DNA of 64,000 nucleotides from CAZOKH01 sp964580315 (GTDB lineage: Bacteria; Chloroflexota; Anaerolineae; Anaerolineales; Anaerolineaceae): contig CAZOKH010000003.1 in NCBI GenBank assembly GCA_964580315.1, positions 55,671 through 119,670 on the forward strand, in the 5' to 3' direction. A program made the position numbers and the translations under genes. This document shows, piece by piece, positions 1 to 8,593 of this stretch. Under the pieces are notes generated by a model, which was not told the origin of the DNA, did not search any database, and saw nothing but the letters and a program-made list of their open reading frames with translations. Position 1 is the stretch's first letter, and each line of letters starts with the position of its first letter.

Positions 1-350
1 TGCGGGTCAATGAACATGCCGGTTGTGCCGTGCGGCGCAACCGCCTCAACAAAACGGCTCACTGTTAACATGCCCGATTCGACATGCATGTGAGCATCCA
101 TCAAGCCCGGAACCAGGTAAAAACCCTCAGCCTCAATCACTTGCGTATCAGGCCCGATGGTATGACTGGCATCTGGACCAACATACGCAATCCGTTCACC
201 CAGGATTGCAACATCCGTTTGGGCAAGTATTTCGCCCGATTGCACGCTGACCCAGGAACCCTGGCGAATGACCATATCTGCTTTTTTTCGTCCCATGGCG
301 CAGTCAACCAGAGATCGGGCATCAAGTAATCGGAAATTTTTCATACTCAT
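1..350 (-). CDS. ade: Adenine deaminase, N-terminal part (cut by window edge)
   Basis: This gene is cut by the left edge of the window; about 116 codons are visible. The product would convert adenine to hypoxanthine in purine salvage. The translation holds a urease-type amidohydrolase N-terminus with a beta-sandwich segment (ending IAYVGPDASHTIGP), then PGLMDAHMHVESGML and PHGTTGMFIDP, which match the metal-binding and following motifs of the AdeC family. The start codon at 350 (a second ATG lies at 344) is only 5 bases after the stop of the deaminase gene upstream, so both belong to one operon. Other amidohydrolases share the HxH motif, but the MDAHMHVESGMLT and APHGTT pairing is typical of adenine deaminase. 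Confidence 0.85.
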   Translation of the reverse strand, partial: MSMKNFRLLDARSLVDCAMGRKKADMVIRQGSWVSVQSGEILAQTDVAILGERIAYVGPDASHTIGPDTQVIEAEGFYLVPGLMDAHMHVESGMLTVSRFVEAVAPHGTTGMFIDP

Positions 351-355
351 TTGAT

Positions 356-1744
356 TTAAACCCCATTCAATAGCCGGGCAGCAGCCCGATTGTGCTTTTC
401 AATCAAACGAGGCAGGTCGATGGTCTGAATCTTTCCATCTTTGACCACCACTTTGCCATGGACAATATTCCAATCCACACCCGGGGTATTGCACAGTAGA
501 ATTGCCGCGACCGGATCATGCTGTGCTCCAGCAAAATCCAATCGGTTCAAATTGATACCAATCACATCGGCGCATTTACCCGGTTCCAATGAACCAATAT
601 CACTGCGCCCAAGAACAGCCGCACCACCGCGTGTGGCCATTTCCAATACCTGGCGAACAGACATAATGGACGGTTTGCCATCTGCTGAAAGAGAGGCGCC
701 CAGTAACCCGGCGCGCACTCTCGCCATCATCAGCGCCATGCGGGCTTCAGCCATCAAGTGCGATCCATCGTTGCTGGCCGCTCCATCTACGCCAATGCCA
801 ACATTCACTCCCGCTTTTAAGTATTCCCAAATTGGAGCAATTCCTGAAGCCAGGCGAGCATTTGAAGTAGGACAATGCGCCACACCACAGCCGGTGTGCG
901 CCATTTTGGTTATTTCATCGGGAGAAATGTAAACACAATGGGCAAACCACACATCTTTGCCCACCCAGTCCAACGATTCCATATAGGGAAGCGGGCGGTA
1001 ACCAAACTTTTGCAAACAGAATTCTTCTTCATCCTGGGTTTCAGCCAGGTGGGTGTGGAGATGGACGCCGTATTGCCGGGCTAAAACCGCGCTTTCACGC
1101 ATTAGCTCACCGGTGACACTGAATGGCGAGCAAGGCGCCAACACAATTTGAACCATCGCGCCGGGTTTTGCATCATGATACCGTTCAATTAAGCGTTGGC
1201 TGTCTTTTAGTATCGTTTCTTCACTATCCACGACACTATCAGGAGGTAAACCACCCTGGCTTTCTCCCAGGCTCATCGAGCCGCGCGAGGCATGCAAACG
1301 CAAGCCCACTTCCTGCGCAGCGCCAATCTCGTCATCCAATTTTGAGCCGTTCGGGAAAAGATACAAATGATCAGATGCCGTGGTGCAGCCCGACAACGCC
1401 AGTTCAGCCAGCGCTGTTTGAGTTGAAATTCGTATGTCTTCCGGCTGCATGCGCGCCCAAATGGGATACAGCGTTTTGAGCCAGTGGAACAGATTGGCAT
1501 CCTGCGCGGCTGGCACAGCCCGCGTCAGAGTCTGATAGAAATGATGGTGTGTGTTGACCAAACCGGGCATGAGAAGATGCCCGCTCATGTCGATGACAGT
1601 ATCAGCGCTGTCAGGTAATTCACGGCTGTCGCCGACAAGTTCAATAAAGCCGTCGCGAATAAACAGACCACCATTGGGGATTTCCCGCCGGTGGTCGTCC
1701 ATCGTGACTAGCAAACTGGAGTTTCGGAGGAGGAGTGTAGTCAT
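356..1744 (-). CDS. 8-oxoguanine deaminase / AtzB-like amidohydrolase
   Basis: Predicted zinc amidohydrolase of the TrzN/AtzB/8-oxoguanine deaminase group, hydrolysing an amino group from a purine or triazine ring. In the 462-residue form, metal ligands are visible as HHH at residues 66-68, HTHLAET near 230-236 (His232), AHC at 269 and GVDGAASND with Asp320. The segment SDHLYLFPNG near 124-133 resembles 8-oxoguanine deaminases. I place the start at 1744 (MTTLLLRNSS), where family similarity begins. In-frame ATG 1810 and GTG 1816 are alternatives and none has a clear ribosome site. Together with the downstream adenine deaminase it suggests a purine-catabolism operon. Exact substrate is an inference. 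Confidence 0.82.
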   Translation of the reverse strand: MTTLLLRNSSLLVTMDDHRREIPNGGLFIRDGFIELVGDSRELPDSADTVIDMSGHLLMPGLVNTHHHFYQTLTRAVPAAQDANLFHWLKTLYPIWARMQPEDIRISTQTALAELALSGCTTASDHLYLFPNGSKLDDEIGAAQEVGLRLHASRGSMSLGESQGGLPPDSVVDSEETILKDSQRLIERYHDAKPGAMVQIVLAPCSPFSVTGELMRESAVLARQYGVHLHTHLAETQDEEEFCLQKFGYRPLPYMESLDWVGKDVWFAHCVYISPDEITKMAHTGCGVAHCPTSNARLASGIAPIWEYLKAGVNVGIGVDGAASNDGSHLMAEARMALMMARVRAGLLGASLSADGKPSIMSVRQVLEMATRGGAAVLGRSDIGSLEPGKCADVIGINLNRLDFAGAQHDPVAAILLCNTPGVDWNIVHGKVVVKDGKIQTIDLPRLIEKHNRAAARLLNGV

Positions 1745-1799
1745 AGTTTTGACTAGATGAAACTGGTCCTTATTGGATGCCTGCGCCGGGTACATCCCA

Positions 1800-1810
1800 T
1801 TGTCAGACAT
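1800..1810. promoter_or_regulatory. Candidate operator, imperfect copy (TTGTCAGACAT)
   Basis: Near-palindrome related to TTGTCTGACAA at 1858-1868, lying about 12-22 bases downstream of the predicted transcription start of the deaminase operon. It falls in the region where the longer alternative reading frame would begin. It is a weaker copy with one end base changed. Confidence 0.4.
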
Positions 1811-1828
1811 CGTCACGTTGGTAGTTAG

Positions 1829-1857
1829 AGTTTACCGAAAAAAGCGCTTCTTGTCAA
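1829..1857 (-). promoter_or_regulatory. Promoter of the purine deaminase operon
   Basis: On the minus strand a perfect -35 TTGACA (1857-1852) is separated by 17 bases from a -10 TAAACT (1834-1829). Transcription would start near 1822. The palindrome at 1858-1868 abuts the -35 hexamer and a second copy lies just after the start site, an arrangement expected for a regulated promoter. Confidence 0.65.
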
Positions 1858-1868
1858 TTGTCTGACAA
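1858..1868. promoter_or_regulatory. Candidate operator palindrome TTGTCTGACAA
   Basis: Perfect 5-1-5 inverted repeat immediately upstream of the -35 box of the deaminase promoter. The same 11 bases recur at 2844-2854 in the folD promoter. The shape TNGT-N-ACNA resembles sites of FadR-type GntR regulators; no regulator gene is in the window. Confidence 0.5.
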
Positions 1869-1876
1869 AGGCTTTT

Positions 1877-2755
1877 TTACTTTTGAGCCATTTGCGCTGA
1901 ACGCAAAGTGTTGCGCAGCAGCATGGCTATGGTCATGGGGCCAACCCCGCCCGGAACCGGCGTGATGGCGCCAGCCACTTCTTTGGCTTCTTCATAGGCT
2001 ACATCACCCACCAAACGCGTGCCATTTTTGGCGCTGGCGTCTTCAATGCGGTTAACGCCCACATCAATCACCACTGCCCCGGGTTTAATCCAATCGCCGC
2101 GCACCATTTCGGGCCTGCCCACAGCCGCCACCAGCACATCGGCCTGGCGAATGATGGCGGGCAAATCGCGCGAACGTGAATGGCAAATGGTGACCGTGGC
2201 ATTTTCGCGCACCAGCAGCAATGCCACTGGCATTCCCACAATGTTGGAACGCCCAAGAACCACCGCGTTTAAGCCTTCCAGGCTGGGCAGTATTTTCTTC
2301 AATAGGAAAATTACCCCATCGGGCGTGCAGGGAACAAATAACGGTTCACGGCCTTTTTGCGCCAACCGGCCAATATTGAGCGGATGGAAGCCGTCCACGT
2401 CTTTTTCAATGCTTATGGCATTGAGCACGCGTTGCTCATCCAGTCCGCCGGGTAATGGCAATTGAACCAGGATACCGTCTACTTTGGGGTCACTATTCAA
2501 TTCGTTGACCAATTTTTCAACTTCGGCCTGTGTGGCGGTTTCTGGAAGCACAAAACCAAATGATTCAATCCCCGCTTCGGTGCAAGCCTTTTGTTTCATG
2601 CGCACATAAACCTGTGAAGCCGGATTTTCGCCCACCAGCACAGTTGCCAACCCCGGCTTCCTCTTACCGGCCTGTACCAAATCCTCAACGCCCTGCTTTA
2701 CTTCAGCACGCACTTGTTCGGCAATAGATTTACCGTCAATGATTGTTGCAGACAT
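1877..2755 (-). CDS. folD: Methylene-THF dehydrogenase / methenyl-THF cyclohydrolase
   Basis: Bifunctional cytosolic one-carbon enzyme interconverting 5,10-methylene- and 10-formyl-tetrahydrofolate with NADP. The 292-residue product has the family length. Visible motifs are the substrate-site region YVRMKQKACTEAGI, then ILVQLPLPGGLDE, the nucleotide-binding VVLGRSNIVGMPVA, and the C-terminal PVPGGVGPMTIAMLL. The start at 2755 has AAGGAG 8 bases upstream; longer open frame upstream of it does not resemble the family. It is a single gene between the deaminase operon and divergent ugd. Its promoter carries the same palindrome as the deaminase operon, so purine breakdown and one-carbon metabolism may be co-regulated. 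Confidence 0.97.
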   Translation of the reverse strand: MSATIIDGKSIAEQVRAEVKQGVEDLVQAGKRKPGLATVLVGENPASQVYVRMKQKACTEAGIESFGFVLPETATQAEVEKLVNELNSDPKVDGILVQLPLPGGLDEQRVLNAISIEKDVDGFHPLNIGRLAQKGREPLFVPCTPDGVIFLLKKILPSLEGLNAVVLGRSNIVGMPVALLLVRENATVTICHSRSRDLPAIIRQADVLVAAVGRPEMVRGDWIKPGAVVIDVGVNRIEDASAKNGTRLVGDVAYEEAKEVAGAITPVPGGVGPMTIAMLLRNTLRSAQMAQK

Positions 2756-2830
2756 GTCCAACTCCTTTATCAAAATTTTCCCGGTGCAGCTGATCACATT
2801 TCTGCATAACTCAATTTTAATTACATTATG

Positions 2831-2855
2831 ATTATACATGATTTTGTCTGACAAA
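2831..2855 (-). promoter_or_regulatory. folD promoter with operator palindrome TTTGTCTGACAAA
   Basis: A minus-strand -10 TATAAT lies at 2836-2831 and the 6-1-6 perfect palindrome at 2843-2855 covers the spacer and reaches the weak -35 region. A protein bound there would block polymerase. The core 11 bases are identical to the site at 1858-1868. Confidence 0.5.
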
Positions 2856-2993
2856 GTATCTGTCAGTTTTGTTAATAACTTCCAGCAACAAAATGCACAA
2901 TTTTTCAACCCGATTATCCCATTGAAATAAGATAAAATTAGCAGGTGCAAACGAAATAGCACGCTGAATTGAAAAATCAATGGGAGACAACCA

Positions 2994-4322
2994 ATGAGCA
3001 AAATTTGCGTTATTGGAACCGGTTATGTTGGCCTGGTAACCGGTACCTGCTTTGCTGACCTGGGTAATGAAGTAACCTGCCTGGATGTTGATGAAGAGCG
3101 CATCGCGAAATTGCATCAAGGCATCATGCCAATTTATGAACCCGGCTTGGAACAGATTGTGGAACAAAACGTGCGCGCCGGGCGCCTCATCTTCACCACG
3201 AATTATAAAGAAGCTCTAAAAGATGCTGAAATCGTATTTATCGGTGTGGGCACTCCTTCGGGTGTGGATGGCGAAGCCGATTTGCAATATGTTCGCTCCG
3301 CCGCCGAATCGATTGCGGATATCGTGAACCACCCCATCATCGTGGTCAACAAATCCACCGTCCCAGTGGGAACTGGTGACTGGGTGACCGAAATCATCCG
3401 AAAACGACGCGAGGGCAGCCAACCGCTGCAATTCAGCGTGGTTTCCAACCCCGAGTTTTTGCGTGAAGGTTCTGCTGTAAACGACTTCATGAATCCCGAT
3501 CGCGTGGTGCTGGGTTCCACCAATCCAGAAGCCGCCAACCGGGTGGCACAGCTCTATTCAACCCTTCGCTGCCCGATCATCATTACCGACCTGCGCACTG
3601 CTGAAATGATCAAATACGCCTCCAACGCATTTCTGGCTACGCGCATTTCCTTCATCAATGAAATCGCCCACATTTGCGAAGAAATGGGCGCCGATGTGCG
3701 CGAAGTGGCGCGCGGCATGGGGGCAGACAAACGCATTGGCAGCGCTTTCCTGGATGCCGGCCTGGGCTGGGGTGGTTCCTGTTTTCCCAAAGATGTGAAA
3801 GCCCTGGCCCACATGGCTGTTCTGCACGGTACACACCCCCAGTTGCTGCAGGCAGTCATGGACATCAACCGCAATCAGCGCCGCCGCCTGGTTTTCAGAC
3901 TGCGCAAGTCTTTGGGCAGCCTGAACGACAAAGTGGTGGGAGTGCTGGGGTTATCTTTCAAGCCCAACACCGATGACATTCGCGAAGCCCCGGCTCTGGA
4001 AGTGATTCACCTGCTGCAAAATGAAGGCGCAGTCGTTCGAGCTTACGATCCACAGGCAATGGAAAATGTCCACAAAGCCATGCCCTGGCTCACGCTTTGC
4101 CAAAACCCCTACCAGGTTGCTGAAGGCGCCGACGCCCTGGTGCTGGCGACGGAATGGAATGAATTTAAACAACTCGATTTTGAGCGCATTCACCAGTTGA
4201 TGCGCCAGCCCATCATCATGGACGGTCGAAACCTGTGGGACGGAATGCACCTTTCAGACCTGGGTTTCACCTATTTTGGCATTGGACGCGGCAACTTCCT
4301 GTTGAACAATCATAAAGAGTAA
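2994..4322 (+). CDS. ugd: UDP-glucose 6-dehydrogenase
   Basis: Oxidises UDP-glucose to UDP-glucuronate with two NAD, supplying precursors for surface polysaccharides. The 442-residue protein starts with the Rossmann motif GTGYVGLVTG (residues 8-17) and has GVGTPS (84-89), the STVPVGTG turn, NPEFLREG, and the catalytic cysteine in GGSCFPKD (Cys263). The ATG is preceded by GGGAGA 7 bases upstream. It is transcribed divergently from folD and is followed by a terminator at 4335-4358, so it is a single-gene unit. UDP-GlcNAc or UDP-ManNAc dehydrogenases are related, but motif spacing fits UDP-glucose enzymes. Confidence 0.93.
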   Translation: MSKICVIGTGYVGLVTGTCFADLGNEVTCLDVDEERIAKLHQGIMPIYEPGLEQIVEQNVRAGRLIFTTNYKEALKDAEIVFIGVGTPSGVDGEADLQYVRSAAESIADIVNHPIIVVNKSTVPVGTGDWVTEIIRKRREGSQPLQFSVVSNPEFLREGSAVNDFMNPDRVVLGSTNPEAANRVAQLYSTLRCPIIITDLRTAEMIKYASNAFLATRISFINEIAHICEEMGADVREVARGMGADKRIGSAFLDAGLGWGGSCFPKDVKALAHMAVLHGTHPQLLQAVMDINRNQRRRLVFRLRKSLGSLNDKVVGVLGLSFKPNTDDIREAPALEVIHLLQNEGAVVRAYDPQAMENVHKAMPWLTLCQNPYQVAEGADALVLATEWNEFKQLDFERIHQLMRQPIIMDGRNLWDGMHLSDLGFTYFGIGRGNFLLNNHKE

Positions 4323-4334
4323 TTAATTAACCAG

Positions 4335-4364
4335 GTCGGGGCTGTACAAAGCCCCGACTTGTTT
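4335..4364 (+). terminator. Terminator after ugd
   Basis: A 9-base stem GTCGGGGCT / AGCCCCGAC with a 6-base loop is followed by TTGTTTC, just downstream of the ugd stop and ahead of panB. Confidence 0.7.
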
Positions 4365-4395
4365 CATAACCATTCTTAACCCTTTTGATTTTGTC

Positions 4396-5271
4396 ATGAC
4401 AACTCAAATAACCTCTGATCGCAAAAAAAATACCATTCGAACATTGCGGCAGAAAAAGAAAAACCGCATTCCCATTTCAATGATCACAGCCTATGACTAC
4501 CCCTCTGCCCTGCTGGTTGACCAGGCAGGACTGGATGTCATTTTGGTTGGCGACTCACTGGGCATGGTTGTGCTGGGTTATGAAAACACCCTGCCTGTCA
4601 CCATGCAAGACATGCTGCATCATTGCAAAGCCGTTGCGCGCGGCGCCAGGCACGCCCTGCTGGTTGGTGATATGCCCTTTCTCTCCTACCAGGTTTCAGT
4701 CAGCGAAGCGGTGCGCAATGCCGGCCGTTTTTTGCAGGAAGCCGGCATGGATGCCGTGAAGCTGGAAGGCGGCAGTGAAAGACTGGAAGCCATTCGCGCC
4801 ATCAATCAGGCCGGCATTCCGGTCATGGGACACCTGGGCTTAACTCCGCAAAGCGTGCAGCAATTTGGCGGTTTCGTGATGCAGGGAAAAAATGCAGAAG
4901 CCGCCGCGCACATCTATTTTGAAGCGCTGAAGCTGCAAGACGCCGGTTGTTTCAGCATTGTACTGGAATCAATCCCCTTACAGGTTGCCAGGGCCATTTC
5001 ACAAAAACTGGACATTCCGACCATTGGCATTGGCGCCGGCGCCGATTGCGACGGACAGGTGTTGGTGCTGCACGATGTGCTGGGATGGTTTGACCAGCCC
5101 GGCCCATCCTTTGCCAAATCGTACACCCAAATTCACACAATCATCACTTCAACCCTGGAAAGCTATCGGGATGAAGTGGAAGACCACACCTTTCCAGGGC
5201 CAGATTACAGCCGTAGTATGAACGATCAGGAATGGGAAAAGTTCCAGAATTTGATCGAAGCACGCAAATGA
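4396..5271 (+). CDS. panB: Ketopantoate hydroxymethyltransferase
   Basis: First committed enzyme of pantothenate and CoA synthesis: transfers a hydroxymethyl group from methylene-THF to 2-oxoisovalerate. The 291-residue protein shows MITAYDYPSA, the metal- and substrate-site segments VGDSLGMVVLGYENT, HHCKAV.RG, GDMPF and VKLEGG, and the C-terminal GIGAG.DCDGQVLVLHD motif. It has a basic N-terminal tail of about 25 residues. No good ribosome site precedes the ATG. Its stop codon overlaps the start of the reductase gene (ATGA), so translation is coupled. Confidence 0.97.
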   Translation: MTTQITSDRKKNTIRTLRQKKKNRIPISMITAYDYPSALLVDQAGLDVILVGDSLGMVVLGYENTLPVTMQDMLHHCKAVARGARHALLVGDMPFLSYQVSVSEAVRNAGRFLQEAGMDAVKLEGGSERLEAIRAINQAGIPVMGHLGLTPQSVQQFGGFVMQGKNAEAAAHIYFEALKLQDAGCFSIVLESIPLQVARAISQKLDIPTIGIGAGADCDGQVLVLHDVLGWFDQPGPSFAKSYTQIHTIITSTLESYRDEVEDHTFPGPDYSRSMNDQEWEKFQNLIEARK

Positions 5272-6185
5272 TCACCACCCCCATCCTCATTGTTGGCAGC
5301 GGCGCCATGGCAAGCCTGTTTGCGGCGCGCCTGGCAATCAGCCGCCAGCCGGTTCTAATGTACGACACCTGGGCAGATGCCGTCCAGACCATATCGCAGA
5401 ACGGCATCCGGTTGACCAGCCCCTCAGGTGAACAAACCACGATTGCTATTCCCATAACTGACTCGCTGGAAGCAGTGCCCCCTGTGCAATACGCCCTGGT
5501 GCTGGTGAAAAGCTGGCAAACCCGGGTTAGCGCCGATGGTTTACGCAGGGTACTCATGGAGAATGGGATAGCCCTGACCCTGCAAAACGGCCTGGGCAAC
5601 CTTGAAGTTCTGGAACGGGCGCTTGGCAGCGCCAGATGTACCGCCGGGGTGGCCATGCTGGGCGCTCATCTAACCGCCCCCGGGGTGGTTCAACAGGCAG
5701 GCAAAGCAGAATTGACACTTGGAACCCATCCCCGTCTGCAAAACCTTCCACAAATGCTGGCCAATGCCGGGTTCATCGTCTCCCGGCAGGATGACCTGGA
5801 AAGCCTGTTATGGGGTAAACTGGTGGTGAATGCAGCCGTAAATCCAATCACAGCCTTGCTCAACATCCCCAATGGCACCTTGCTTGAAAACCCGGCGGCA
5901 CACCAACTGATGCAGCAAATTATCAACGAAATTTGCTGTGTGGCAGCTAAACGAAGTATCCAACTTCCATACGCCAACGCCGCCGATCATGTCATTCAAG
6001 TGATCCAGAACACCGCCGGGAATGTTTCTTCCATGCTGCAAGACCTCCGAAATCACCGGCTGACAGAAATTGATGTCATAAATGGGGCTGTAGTCCATTA
6101 CGCAAAAAAGGCCGATGTGTCAGTCCCGGTCAACGAAACACTCGTTCAACTCATTCACGCCCGCGAGACAGCCTCAAACGGGTAA
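5268..6185 (+). CDS. panE: 2-dehydropantoate 2-reductase
   Basis: NADPH-dependent reduction of ketopantoate to pantoate, the second step of the pathway. Starting at the ATG overlapping the panB stop gives 305 residues with an N-terminal dinucleotide motif ILIVGSGAMAS (GxGxM), LVKSWQT, the NGLGN segment, the catalytic-lysine helix region LLWGKLVVNAAVNPITAL, and the C-terminal substrate-site SSMLQDLRNHRLTEIDVINGAV. The overlap and position between panB and panC fix its job well. Confidence 0.92.
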   Translation: MITTPILIVGSGAMASLFAARLAISRQPVLMYDTWADAVQTISQNGIRLTSPSGEQTTIAIPITDSLEAVPPVQYALVLVKSWQTRVSADGLRRVLMENGIALTLQNGLGNLEVLERALGSARCTAGVAMLGAHLTAPGVVQQAGKAELTLGTHPRLQNLPQMLANAGFIVSRQDDLESLLWGKLVVNAAVNPITALLNIPNGTLLENPAAHQLMQQIINEICCVAAKRSIQLPYANAADHVIQVIQNTAGNVSSMLQDLRNHRLTEIDVINGAVVHYAKKADVSVPVNETLVQLIHARETASNG

Positions 6186-6204
6186 ATTCTTAGAGGACAC
6201 GGAA

Positions 6205-7038
6205 ATGAAAACTGTAACTGCCATTCATGAATTGTGGGAAGCACGCAAACAACTGGCTGAACCGGTCGGATTTGTTCCAACCATGGGCTATTTACATGAA
6301 GGACATTTATCGCTTGTGCGTGCAGCCAGGGCTGAATGCGCCAGCGTTGTGGTCAGCATCTTTGTCAATCCAACCCAGTTTGGTCCCGCTGAAGATTTCT
6401 CACGTTACCCACGCGACCTGGAACGAGACAGCGCATTATTGGAAAAAGAAGGTGTTGATCTGATTTGGGCGCCCACTCCTGAACAAATGTATTCGGCCGA
6501 TTTTCAAACCTGGGTTGATGTAGATCAACTGACCAAACCCCTGGAAGGTGAACGCAGGCCCGGCCATTTCCGGGGCGTTACCACGGTGGTCGCAAAATTG
6601 TTCAACGGTGTGCTGCCCCAAAAAGCCTATTTTGGACAAAAAGATGCCCAGCAAGCGGTGGTGATTCGCCGCATGGTGCAAGACCTCAACTTTCCCATCG
6701 AAATTGTGATGTGCCCCATTGTGCGCGAACCTGATGGATTAGCCATGTCCAGCCGCAATCAATACCTCAATCCGCAAGAACGCAAAGCGGCGCTGGTTCT
6801 TTCCAAATCTTTGAAAGCCGCCCGCGATGCCTTTGAGCGCGGTGAAAGACGCGCTGAAACCCTGCGTGAATTATTACTAGATACTTTGCATGCTGAACCG
6901 TTGGCCAGGGTGCAATATGTTTCCTGCGCAGACCCTGTGACCTTACAAGAACAAAAAGGCGAAATTGCCAGATCATTATTGTCGATGGCCGTTTTCGTTG
7001 GCAACACCCGCCTGATTGATAATTGCCTGCTGGGATAA
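6205..7038 (+). CDS. panC: Pantothenate synthetase
   Basis: Joins pantoate and beta-alanine with ATP to make pantothenate. The 277-residue protein begins MKTVTAIHEL at 6205 behind GAGG, and contains PTMGYLHEGHLSLV (ATP site), SIFVNPTQFGP, FGQKDAQQ, and the KMSKS-like AMSSRNQYL. It is the third gene of the pan operon, 19 bases after panE. No panD (aspartate decarboxylase) is next to it, so beta-alanine must come from a gene elsewhere. Confidence 0.96.
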   Translation: MKTVTAIHELWEARKQLAEPVGFVPTMGYLHEGHLSLVRAARAECASVVVSIFVNPTQFGPAEDFSRYPRDLERDSALLEKEGVDLIWAPTPEQMYSADFQTWVDVDQLTKPLEGERRPGHFRGVTTVVAKLFNGVLPQKAYFGQKDAQQAVVIRRMVQDLNFPIEIVMCPIVREPDGLAMSSRNQYLNPQERKAALVLSKSLKAARDAFERGERRAETLRELLLDTLHAEPLARVQYVSCADPVTLQEQKGEIARSLLSMAVFVGNTRLIDNCLLG

Positions 7039-7076
7039 CCGACTGGAATTCGCAGGCTGAGTTGTTGAGGTGGATC

Positions 7077-7487
7077 ATGTTCGAGATAAACATACCCGCC
7101 AGGGAAGAATCGATCACGCAGGTGCGTGAGTTTTACCAGCAGGCAGCCAATGATTGCGGGCTTTCTGCCGAAAGGGTCTATGCAGTTCTGACCGCAGTTG
7201 AAGAAGCGGTGTGGAATATCATCGAACACAGTTACGCCGAGAACGATTCAGGGCAAATTCACTGCTGCGCTGAAAAAACCCCGCAAGGCCTGCTCATTAC
7301 CCTGATTGATCACGGCATTCCCATGCCGCCGGAAAAAATCCCGGACCGCGATCATATACTGAGAGCCAATCCACGCCAATTGGGCGGCATGGGGCTATAT
7401 TTAATGTTTCACCTGATGGATGAAGTAAACTTTGATTTCTCCACGCCGGGAGAAAACAAATTAACCATGTTGAAAAGGAATTCTTAA
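7077..7487 (+). CDS. RsbW-like GHKL ATP-binding protein (anti-sigma kinase type)
   Basis: A 136-residue stand-alone GHKL ATPase domain of the HATPase_c_2 class, as in anti-sigma factor kinases RsbW and SpoIIAB. The N box is seen as TAVEEAVWNIIEHSY, the G1 box as IDHGIPMPPEKIP, and the G2 region as LGGMGLYLMFHLMDEV. The ATG at 7077 follows GAGGTGGATC. There is no adjacent anti-sigma antagonist (STAS) or sigma factor; it sits 38 bases after panC and 7 bases before a HAD phosphatase gene, so it is probably cotranscribed with the pan genes. The partner is unknown. Confidence 0.8.
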   Translation: MFEINIPAREESITQVREFYQQAANDCGLSAERVYAVLTAVEEAVWNIIEHSYAENDSGQIHCCAEKTPQGLLITLIDHGIPMPPEKIPDRDHILRANPRQLGGMGLYLMFHLMDEVNFDFSTPGENKLTMLKRNS

Positions 7488-7494
7488 AAGTTTA

Positions 7495-8151
7495 ATGGAA
7501 AAACGAGCAATCATCTGGGACATGGACGGCACCATTTTAGACAGCACCAGACTCCACTATAAAGCCTGGCAGGCAGTTCTTAAACCCTATGGAATTGAAT
7601 ATGACTGGGATTGGTTTCTAAGAAATTATGGACGCACAAACCAGGTAATCACGCGAGAATTGTTGCCCGATGCCAGTCAGCAGGAAACCGAAACGCTGGC
7701 TGATGCCCAGTCCATCTGGTTTCGCGACCACGCCCGGGGAAATATCGAATTGCTGCCGGGCGTCACCCACTGGTTGGAGCAATTTCAAGCCCGGGGTTTC
7801 CTGCAGGTAATCGCCACATCATCTGCATTGTTGAATGCGCAAACTCTTACCAAAATCCTGGGCATCGAAACCTTTTTTGACAACCTGTTTACGGCCGAAG
7901 GAATGCCCAGCAAGCCGGACCCGGCAGTTTTTTTGCATGCAGCCCGTTCTCTTCAGGTTCCAGTGGAAAAATGCCTGGTACTCGAAGATTCGCCGCAGGG
8001 TGTTATGGCAGCTCACCAGGCCGGCATGAAGTCCATCGCTGTACAAACATCCGGCAATTCTCGCGAAAAATTAAACCTCGCCAGTTGGATTGTCCAGGAT
8101 CTGACTCATTTACAGGTGGGAGATTTGGAAAGAATTCTGGCAGGCAGCTAA
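7495..8151 (+). CDS. HAD-superfamily phosphatase, beta-phosphoglucomutase-like
   Basis: A 218-residue HAD subclass IA hydrolase. Motif I is DMDGTILDS with the two catalytic aspartates near residues 9-11, followed by a helical cap, motif II ATSSA, motif III lysine in GMPSKPDPAVF, and motif IV EDSPQGVMAA. Such proteins act on phosphorylated sugars or nucleotides; the sequence does not settle the substrate. It lies 7 bases after the RsbW-like gene and its end faces the minus-strand septum gene with 9 bases between, with no visible terminator. Confidence 0.88.
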   Translation: MEKRAIIWDMDGTILDSTRLHYKAWQAVLKPYGIEYDWDWFLRNYGRTNQVITRELLPDASQQETETLADAQSIWFRDHARGNIELLPGVTHWLEQFQARGFLQVIATSSALLNAQTLTKILGIETFFDNLFTAEGMPSKPDPAVFLHAARSLQVPVEKCLVLEDSPQGVMAAHQAGMKSIAVQTSGNSREKLNLASWIVQDLTHLQVGDLERILAGS

Positions 8152-8160
8152 AGATTGTTG

Positions 8161-8544
8161 CTAGTCGCCAAAAAACAGCATTTCCCACACCTCAAGGTTA
8201 TTCATTGGGGTTGGGGTCAATTCAAGTTCCGGGGTGGGCACAACCGTCATAGGATGTTCGGGAATTGGAACAACCACCACATCACCCGGTTTTGCCATTG
8301 AGCCGCTCTCGCGCGCCCATTCTTCCACCGCTGCTACCGAGGTGGCATAAGCCACTTGTGTGTTCAACACGTTGCGGGTGGCCATCAGGTTGGCAACATC
8401 GGTGCCCATGCGTTTATGCTGGCTGGTCAGACGGTCTAAAGCCACCAGGCGCGAATTTAGATCCATAATCAACCAGGCAAACAAAACAAACCCCACAATG
8501 AAAAACAGGGTCTTTTTATTCAGTGGAATCTTGAAACCGTCCAT
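8161..8544 (-). CDS. FtsB/DivIC-type septum formation initiator
   Basis: Small bitopic membrane protein of 127 residues expected to act in the divisome. After about 10 cytoplasmic residues there is one membrane segment (TLFFIVGFVLFAWLIMDLN), then a predicted coiled coil (residues 30-70), then EEWARESGSMAKPGDVVVVPIPE, the DivIC/FtsB-like C-terminal turn, and a Pro/Thr-rich tail. It is transcribed alone on the minus strand downstream of tRNA-Leu. Confidence 0.8.
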   Translation of the reverse strand: MDGFKIPLNKKTLFFIVGFVLFAWLIMDLNSRLVALDRLTSQHKRMGTDVANLMATRNVLNTQVAYATSVAAVEEWARESGSMAKPGDVVVVPIPEHPMTVVPTPELELTPTPMNNLEVWEMLFFGD

Positions 8545-8593
8545 AGAATAATCTTACCGCACTCGCGCACAGCTCACAAGTGACAACCCTGAA

